A stretch of 64,000 nucleotides of DNA, taken from assembly GCA_944472155.2 (NCBI GenBank), contig OX235272.1, positions 97,098,020-97,162,019 of the forward strand, given 5' to 3'. Under the pieces are notes generated by a model. That model made no database searches. It had not been told where the DNA came from and saw only the letters and a program-made list of their open reading frames with translations. Both the position numbers and the translations under genes were made by a program. The DNA comes from Trichobilharzia szidati. Lineage: Eukaryota; Platyhelminthes; Trematoda; Strigeidida; Schistosomatidae. Of this stretch, positions 58,781-64,000 are shown one piece after another (position 1 is the first letter of the stretch; each line of letters starts with the position of its first letter).

Positions 58781-59700
58781 GTATACATATAACATTAGAT
58801 ATCTATCTGAAAGGCTTTAAACTTCTCTAAAGGAATTTAACAGAAAAGTGTGTCTAGTTGAAATTGTGTGTACGTACGCGCATGTGTGTATGTCTATAAA
58901 TCTATACCGAATCTTTAAAGCCAAAATTGAACTAAACACCAAAGATACGTTAGTCTATACTGTCTTGATTTATTGAAGTGTTTATAGCTCTAACACACAA
59001 GAGCTACAGTTATTTACACACAGAGATACTAATATACAGTGAATTGAAGCCAAATAATGGAAGAAAAAATGTCACGTCTTCTGTCACTAAAGGAAAGTTT
59101 GTGACAGTATTGTAAAATGCTGTGTGCTGACTAAATCCAGTTTGCAGTGTAGTGAGTATATAAGTTGTAGCAAAACAAACTTTCCGCGCTTTTGTCTCAA
59201 TATAAAACGGAGGCGGTAGATTATGATTTGAATTTCCTCAGGCGGTTCTTAGTCTTATGTGATTTCGTATCACTTAGTTAGAGGAATGCTGTAGTCATAT
59301 CACATGTTAATTTCGGTTATTTTAAGCTGGAATACCTACTGTGGTATTCGCTATACTATGAACGAAAACACCTGGCGATAGTTTTTATCCTCACCCTTTT
59401 GCAGTGAACATAGTATATTTATAATATTGTGATCTGAAAATTCATCGTGATTTCCTCTGAAAATCAAACCAGTCAAACGACTATTCGGTGTTTACATCAC
59501 TTCGATCTGGTTGATAAAGTCCACTTGATTAACAGGAGCAGTTTCCATCTACTCACACTAATCAGTAGCATAAAACAGGATCTTGCTTCAAGAATTTACA
59601 AAATTTCCATCTGAAATATATCAAGAAATGTGTGATAAATGTAAACGGAATAAAGTACAGTATTACTAAGAATTAATTCCATTGGTTGTAGTTTCAAAAC
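58781..59700. other. Intergenic, nothing recognised
   Basis: No repeat family or exon recognised. Confidence 0.5.
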
Positions 59701-59704
59701 TGTT

Positions 59705-59945
59705 TTCCTTTCCTTTACGTTGCGAATGGAACACAGGACTTCAAATTTTGAAGTCTCAGTTGAGGAACTGTTGTTTTTACGGACTGGGGAAGGGTTGCTA
59801 GTCTCACAATCAACTTCCCCTTTCTCGAGTTTACTTTCGACTAGTATGCAAGATAAGGTTTGGGAGTGCGTCGTCCAGGAATCGAATCTGGACCCCTAGT
59901 GTGTCTGGAGAGCATTCTATCATCGAATTACCGACGATGCCTTTA
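59705..59945 (-). mobile_element. SINE A, minus strand
   Basis: 3' block GCGAATGGAACACAGGACTT near 59,721, body with AGATAAGGTTTGGGAGTGCG, B box in AGGAATCGAATCTGG, head end near 59,940. Confidence 0.75.
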
Positions 59946-61450
59946 CACTGATAATAAAATATCTAAATTCTCAAATTTAAAATAATGCAACTAACACCTG
60001 TATGACTCAGTTAGCAAGTGAAATCTTCTTTGGGTTATATTTTCTTCAGATAAGAAACACATGCTGATTGTGTGATTACATCACCAGTGTCAATAAAACT
60101 GCAGAATTTTATCAATGAAGACTTAAGCCATTTCTATCCTATAGGCTATTTAAAATTTTCATTTTGTCGCAATGTTGAAACGATAATTCATAAATCATTC
60201 TAATATCTACTTCCGTTTGTCCTTGTTGTATTGATAAATAGATACGCAAAAATCTGATATTGTCCCGTTTGTCTATTATAAATGATTTTCATCATCTCTG
60301 TGTTTACGACTAAAAATTAGGCTTATTTGAAAGTTAACGGTCTATGCCCCTAATAAGTCATTTTGATTAAGCCATCTGATATAGGCTAAGTTTGGCAGAT
60401 TGATATACATGCAACCAATAGAACAGCTGTCAGTTCCACTGAAATACTCGTGTATTTTACAGGAGTTCAACATGAATTGTCAACGCTTTTGAAGTCATAA
60501 AACGTGTCAAAACAATTTGACTGAGTATTGGCTTTAGTAGCTTATACTTAAGTGGCCAGAGCCTAGAACAACTTATTACATCACTTGTTTATAAATATTA
60601 GTGTCGGTAAATTGGCTTCCAGATATAGGGGATACGTAGATTTGAATATAAATGTCAGAAGTATACACTGAGGGATCATCAACATATTCATGACCACTAA
60701 ATTGATTATCTATGGTCCGTGATGGTGTGGTGCAAAATTAATATTACAAAGAGATTTTTAAATAGCTAGATTGCTTCTGATGAAACAAACTGTTCATAAA
60801 ATACCTATGAATAGGGCTCTATACGTTTCATTCACGCCTATTTGCAATTAATTTCAGATAATAGGTAAGTCTTTAAAGATATCATTGTATTTTCTTTTCC
60901 CGAAAAGACATTGAACAGCATACTGAAACATAGTGAGAGAGAGAGAGACATTGAAGGTGAAACGAAAACTTAGTTCACGGTAGAATTCACACCAGTGGCT
61001 CTATCAGATGAAATACGAATCCTTCAGTGACCGAGATTTTCATTCCTTTCATCAATCATCATCCATTAAATCAACAACACTCAGTCAACCAATCCAAAGC
61101 TATGCTACATTATCATATTTCAGAAACAGGAAATTTTATGTTTCGTCTTTGGTTGGAAACCAAGATGTTGAATTTCGCATTCAAAGATATTATAGGTGCA
61201 TCATTTAGGCAGGAACTAATTCCATTCAAAAATAACTTTCACATTACACCCAGCTGTGGTAAATTTTGTACAGACTAATAGATAAATATTTTCCTAAATG
61301 AGTAGCAAAGTGCCAAGTTACTTGCCACTTTGAATACAAACACAGACTACAAGTGTTGAGTACTAAGATCTAAACTTTTGAAGTAAATCAATGAGAAAAT
61401 ATTAAGAAATAGTATTTATTGGTAACAAGTTCACTAATTTAATTTGCAAT
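59946..61450. other. Intergenic, nothing recognised
   Basis: Contains a short AG repeat near 60,934-60,948. Two overlapping ORFs at 61,008-61,278 have no recognisable domain. Confidence 0.5.
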
Positions 61451-61452
61451 TA

Positions 61453-61632
61453 GTTGTGTTCTCTGAGCTGGTTGGTTTAATTGCGGAGCTTTCCTCGTCC
61501 TTCTGGACAACGTCTTCAGCGCAAGTTTTAGCATAAAATGAACTGATTTAAGTTCTCCGTGAATGATAGAATTGTGTCTCCTGGCAAACATCTTCGTGAC
61601 TGGTAGTCAATTTACATTGTATTGATCATTTT
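61453..61632 (-). mobile_element. Penelope-like element, 3' flank
   Basis: Carries TTGTGTTCTCTGAGCTGGTT, also found as the inverted pair in intron 1. It lies directly downstream of the C-terminal coding fragment on the minus strand. Confidence 0.45.
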
Positions 61633-61825
61633 TTATTGACTTGGATTTTTAACTTTCTCGTTGTGTGATTTGTTTTTCATTAGTTGGTAAATTTGGTCTA
61701 TATTAATATGATTGTTAATCGCTGATTCGCTTGAGTACGAGGCTTCTAGGAATTCTCTGGCACTTTTGGTGTTTCCTCTGCTCAAAATTTCGACATACTT
61801 GTGAATAAATAAAACGAACACTTAA
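61633..61825 (-). pseudogene. Penelope-like element, C-terminal coding fragment
   Basis: Minus-strand frame with KYVEILSRGNTKSAREFLEA and then AINNHINIDQIYQ, which matches the region following the GIY-YIG domain in Penelope-like elements. It begins, in element coordinates, within a few codons of where the plus-strand fragment to its right ends. Confidence 0.7.
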
Positions 61826-61845
61826 GGGATCGCCCATAACAGGAT

Positions 61846-62650
61846 TTATATCCGGGATCCATCATGCAAAGATTAGAATTAATAGCTCTACCTATAATTA
61901 CACCAAAACTCTGGGTACGTTACGTTGATGATACATTTGTAATAGTTAAAAGAAATGATTTGGAATATACCCACAAATTGATACACAACATATTTGAAGA
62001 CATCAAATTCACAAGAGAAGAAGAATTAGACAACAAAATTCCATTCTTATATGTCTTAATCGAGAGAACTAACGCAGGAAATTTAGAAACACAAGTATTT
62101 AGAAAATCAACGCACACAGACCAAATACTCAATTATAATAGTAATAACCCAATTACTCACAAAAGAAACAGTGTGCAGGCATTGTTTAAAAGAGTTCAAA
62201 CACACTGTAGCACTATTCCGGTGTTGAAAAGAATGGAGGAAAAGTACCTACTAACTGTCTTCAAAAAGAATGGATATCCTCACAATTTTATCAAAATGTG
62301 TTTAAACTCTAGTCATAACACCAACAAGAAACCATCATCAAAGACTACAAGAAAATTCATCCTACCATATATGAAAATATCTCTGAAATAACAGCTGGAA
62401 TATTAACACCGTTTGAAATAGATATAGCACACAAGCCAGCACAATCACTTCACTCGATATTGTGCAAACCGAAAGATCCAACAGAAAAAGAAGATAAAAT
62501 TAAAGCCATTTACACAATAAACTGTATGAGCTGTAACAGACATTACATCGGTCGAATCAGAACACAAGAACACAAATTGGCTATAAAAAGACATGATATA
62601 TATTCTTTCGTAGCAATGCATGTGGATAATTATGGACACCAACTTCATTG
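61846..62650 (+). pseudogene. Penelope-like element, reverse transcriptase and GIY-YIG fragment
   Basis: From 61,864: IMQRLELIALP, then the catalytic WVRYVDDTFVIV, IPFLYVLIERT, FRKSTHTDQILNYNSN and the following palm/thumb region. The part before the catalytic YVDD block is missing. A frameshift at about 62,360 separates it from the next segment (ISEITAG, then LCKPKDPTEKEDKIKAIY), which holds the GIY-YIG endonuclease: INCMSCNRHYIGRIRTQEHK and KRHDIYSFVAMHVDNYGHQL. Coding similarity stops at HW (62,650), where RTE LINE sequence starts. Penelope-like elements are retroelements separate from LINEs and LTR elements; this copy is dead. Confidence 0.85.
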
Positions 62651-64000
62651 GGCCTTCTCAAAGTCTATAAAGTTGAGGTAGAAGTTTGATTGCCATTCCA
62701 TGCTTTGTTCGATGATGATGCGTAGAGTTGCAATTTGGTCAGAACATGATTTGCCTTTCCTGAATCCAGCTTGTTATGGTCGGAGTTCTGTATCCAGTGC
62801 GTCCTTTATTCTCTCCAGGATGATGCGACTCAGAATTTTACTTCGCACCGACAGGAGCATGATTCCTCGCCAGTTCTTACAGAGTCCTAAGTTGCCCTTC
62901 TTTGGTAGTTTCACGAGGTAACCTTTTCTCCAGTCAGTAGGCACCTTTCCCTCCTTCCAGACCTTTTGCAATAACAGAGTCAGCATTTCTGCTGTCGTCA
63001 CTGGGTCCGCTTTCAGTGCTTCAGCGGGTATTCCATCTGGTCCAGCTACGTTTCCAGCTTTCAGAAGCTTGATTGCATTCAAGACATCAGCTTTCGTTGG
63101 AGGATTCGTGTCAACTTGCAGGTGTGTACGCGCTGTTGCTGATATTTCTGGACGGGTTGCCGGTGGTGGTCCGTTCAAGAGTCCTTTGAAGTGATCCACC
63201 CATTGTTTAATCTGTCTTTCTTCCTTGGTAATTGGGTTCCCTTGGCTGTCTTTTATAGGTTTCACTTGTGTTGATCTCTTCCCGGATAGAGACTTGGTTA
63301 TCTGATATAGTGTCCTCAGATCCCTTTTGCCTGCTGCCTTCTCAGCTTCAGTGGCCAGGTTGTCGTAGAATTGTCTTTTGTCCTTCCTGGCACTCTTCTT
63401 CACTTCTTTGTCCAGTGCTGTGTAAGTTGAGTTCAGCGTCTCTTTCTCTTGTCCATCTTTGCATTGAATCATTTTCTCTTTCACCTTTCTCCTCTCCTCT
63501 ATTAGTTTCCAAGTGTCTGTTGAGAGCCATTCCTTGTCTTGTCTCTTCTTTCTTCCCAAAACCGTTAAACACGTTTCGTTGAAAATCGCCTTCAGGGAGT
63601 TCCAATGGTCTTCCACGGATGATTTCTCAGTGATGTCACGTAGTGTTTCTTGCTTTGCTCTGACAGTTGCAGTGAAAATGTCCTGTGTGATTGTGTCCTT
63701 CAGTTTTTGCGTGTTGAACTTGCATTGTGGCCTATCCCCAGGTATCCTCGAGGCTTTCAGCTTCACCTTGAAAGTCCCTTGTACTAGATAGTGGTCTGAA
63801 CCCACATCTGCTCCTCTCCTCGACCTTGTGTCCAGTAGGCTCCGTCTCCACTTCTTTGAGATTGAAATGAAGTCTATCTGGTTTTTGGTGTGTCCATCTG
63901 GTGAAATCCATGTCGCCTTGTGTATATCCTTGTGTTTGAATACATTGCCATCAATCACCAAATCATTGAAGGCGCAGAAGTCTGAGAAGAGTTCACCATT
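62651..64000 (-). pseudogene. RTE-clade LINE, best-preserved copy, runs off the window
   Basis: A 395-codon frame (63,961-62,774) covers the end of the endonuclease (GHTKNQIDFISISKKW and the SDHYLV motif at residues 55-60), a long linker, and the first reverse transcriptase blocks (NVAGPDGIPAEALK around residue 306, CKNWRGIMLLS at 361-371). One TAA replaces a codon after TELRP; beyond it the frame continues through QAGFRKGKSCSDQIATL and NFYLNFIDFEK to 62,652. The catalytic block and the 3' half are absent because similarity ends at the Penelope-like junction. The 5' part lies beyond the right edge. Confidence 0.85.

Noticed and set aside
1..64000. CRISPR arrays, operons, ribosome binding sites, bacterial mobile elements
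   Set aside because: The window is animal DNA with spliced genes and retroelements; no regular spaced repeats or prokaryotic gene layout were seen.

Overview
The window is AT-rich animal DNA, almost certainly from a blood fluke (Schistosoma or a close relative). Three repeat classes point there: many copies of one RTE-clade LINE of the schistosome SR2/Perere-3 type, several tRNA-derived SINE families (some carrying hammerhead-ribozyme motifs like the Sm-alpha repeats), and a Penelope-like element with a GIY-YIG domain. Nothing bacterial, viral or CRISPR-like was seen. The species cannot be fixed from this sequence.

Only one protein-coding gene is well supported: a seven-exon Pax3/7-type transcription factor on the + strand, about 19,729 to 58,324. 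Splice phases agree across all six introns, giving about 997 residues. The order is: a long Ser/Thr/Asn-rich N-terminal part (exon 1), the first half of a paired domain (PAI, exons 2 and 3), low-complexity sequence with a CtBP-type motif (exon 3), a degenerate octapeptide-like site and the start of a homeodomain (exon 4), the rest of the homeodomain with Ser at position 50 (exons 5 and 6), and a low-complexity tail (exons 6 and 7). The second half of the paired domain (RED) is missing from where it should follow in exon 3.

Layout: 1-19,646 is intergenic and repeat-rich. It holds two long, almost perfect palindromes (2,554-3,127 and 9,683-10,346) made of head-to-head copies of a tRNA-like, hammerhead-bearing repeat, here called family B. 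19,647-58,780 is the Pax3/7 gene; its introns hold LINE copies, SINEs of families A, B and C, Sm-alpha-like repeats, another hammerhead repeat (family D), an inverted Penelope-like terminal fragment and a short telomere-like tract. 58,780-64,000 is intergenic: a family A SINE, a rearranged Penelope-like element, and the best-preserved RTE LINE, which runs off the right edge.

The repeats form a small ecosystem. SINE A ends in the same 3' sequence as the RTE LINE, so the LINE machinery probably mobilises it. Family B occurs again and again as inverted pairs, each arm with its own tRNA-like promoter and hammerhead motif. This foldback organisation is the least familiar signal in the window. One family B copy (556-605) keeps every invariant hammerhead core base and an 8-bp stem I.
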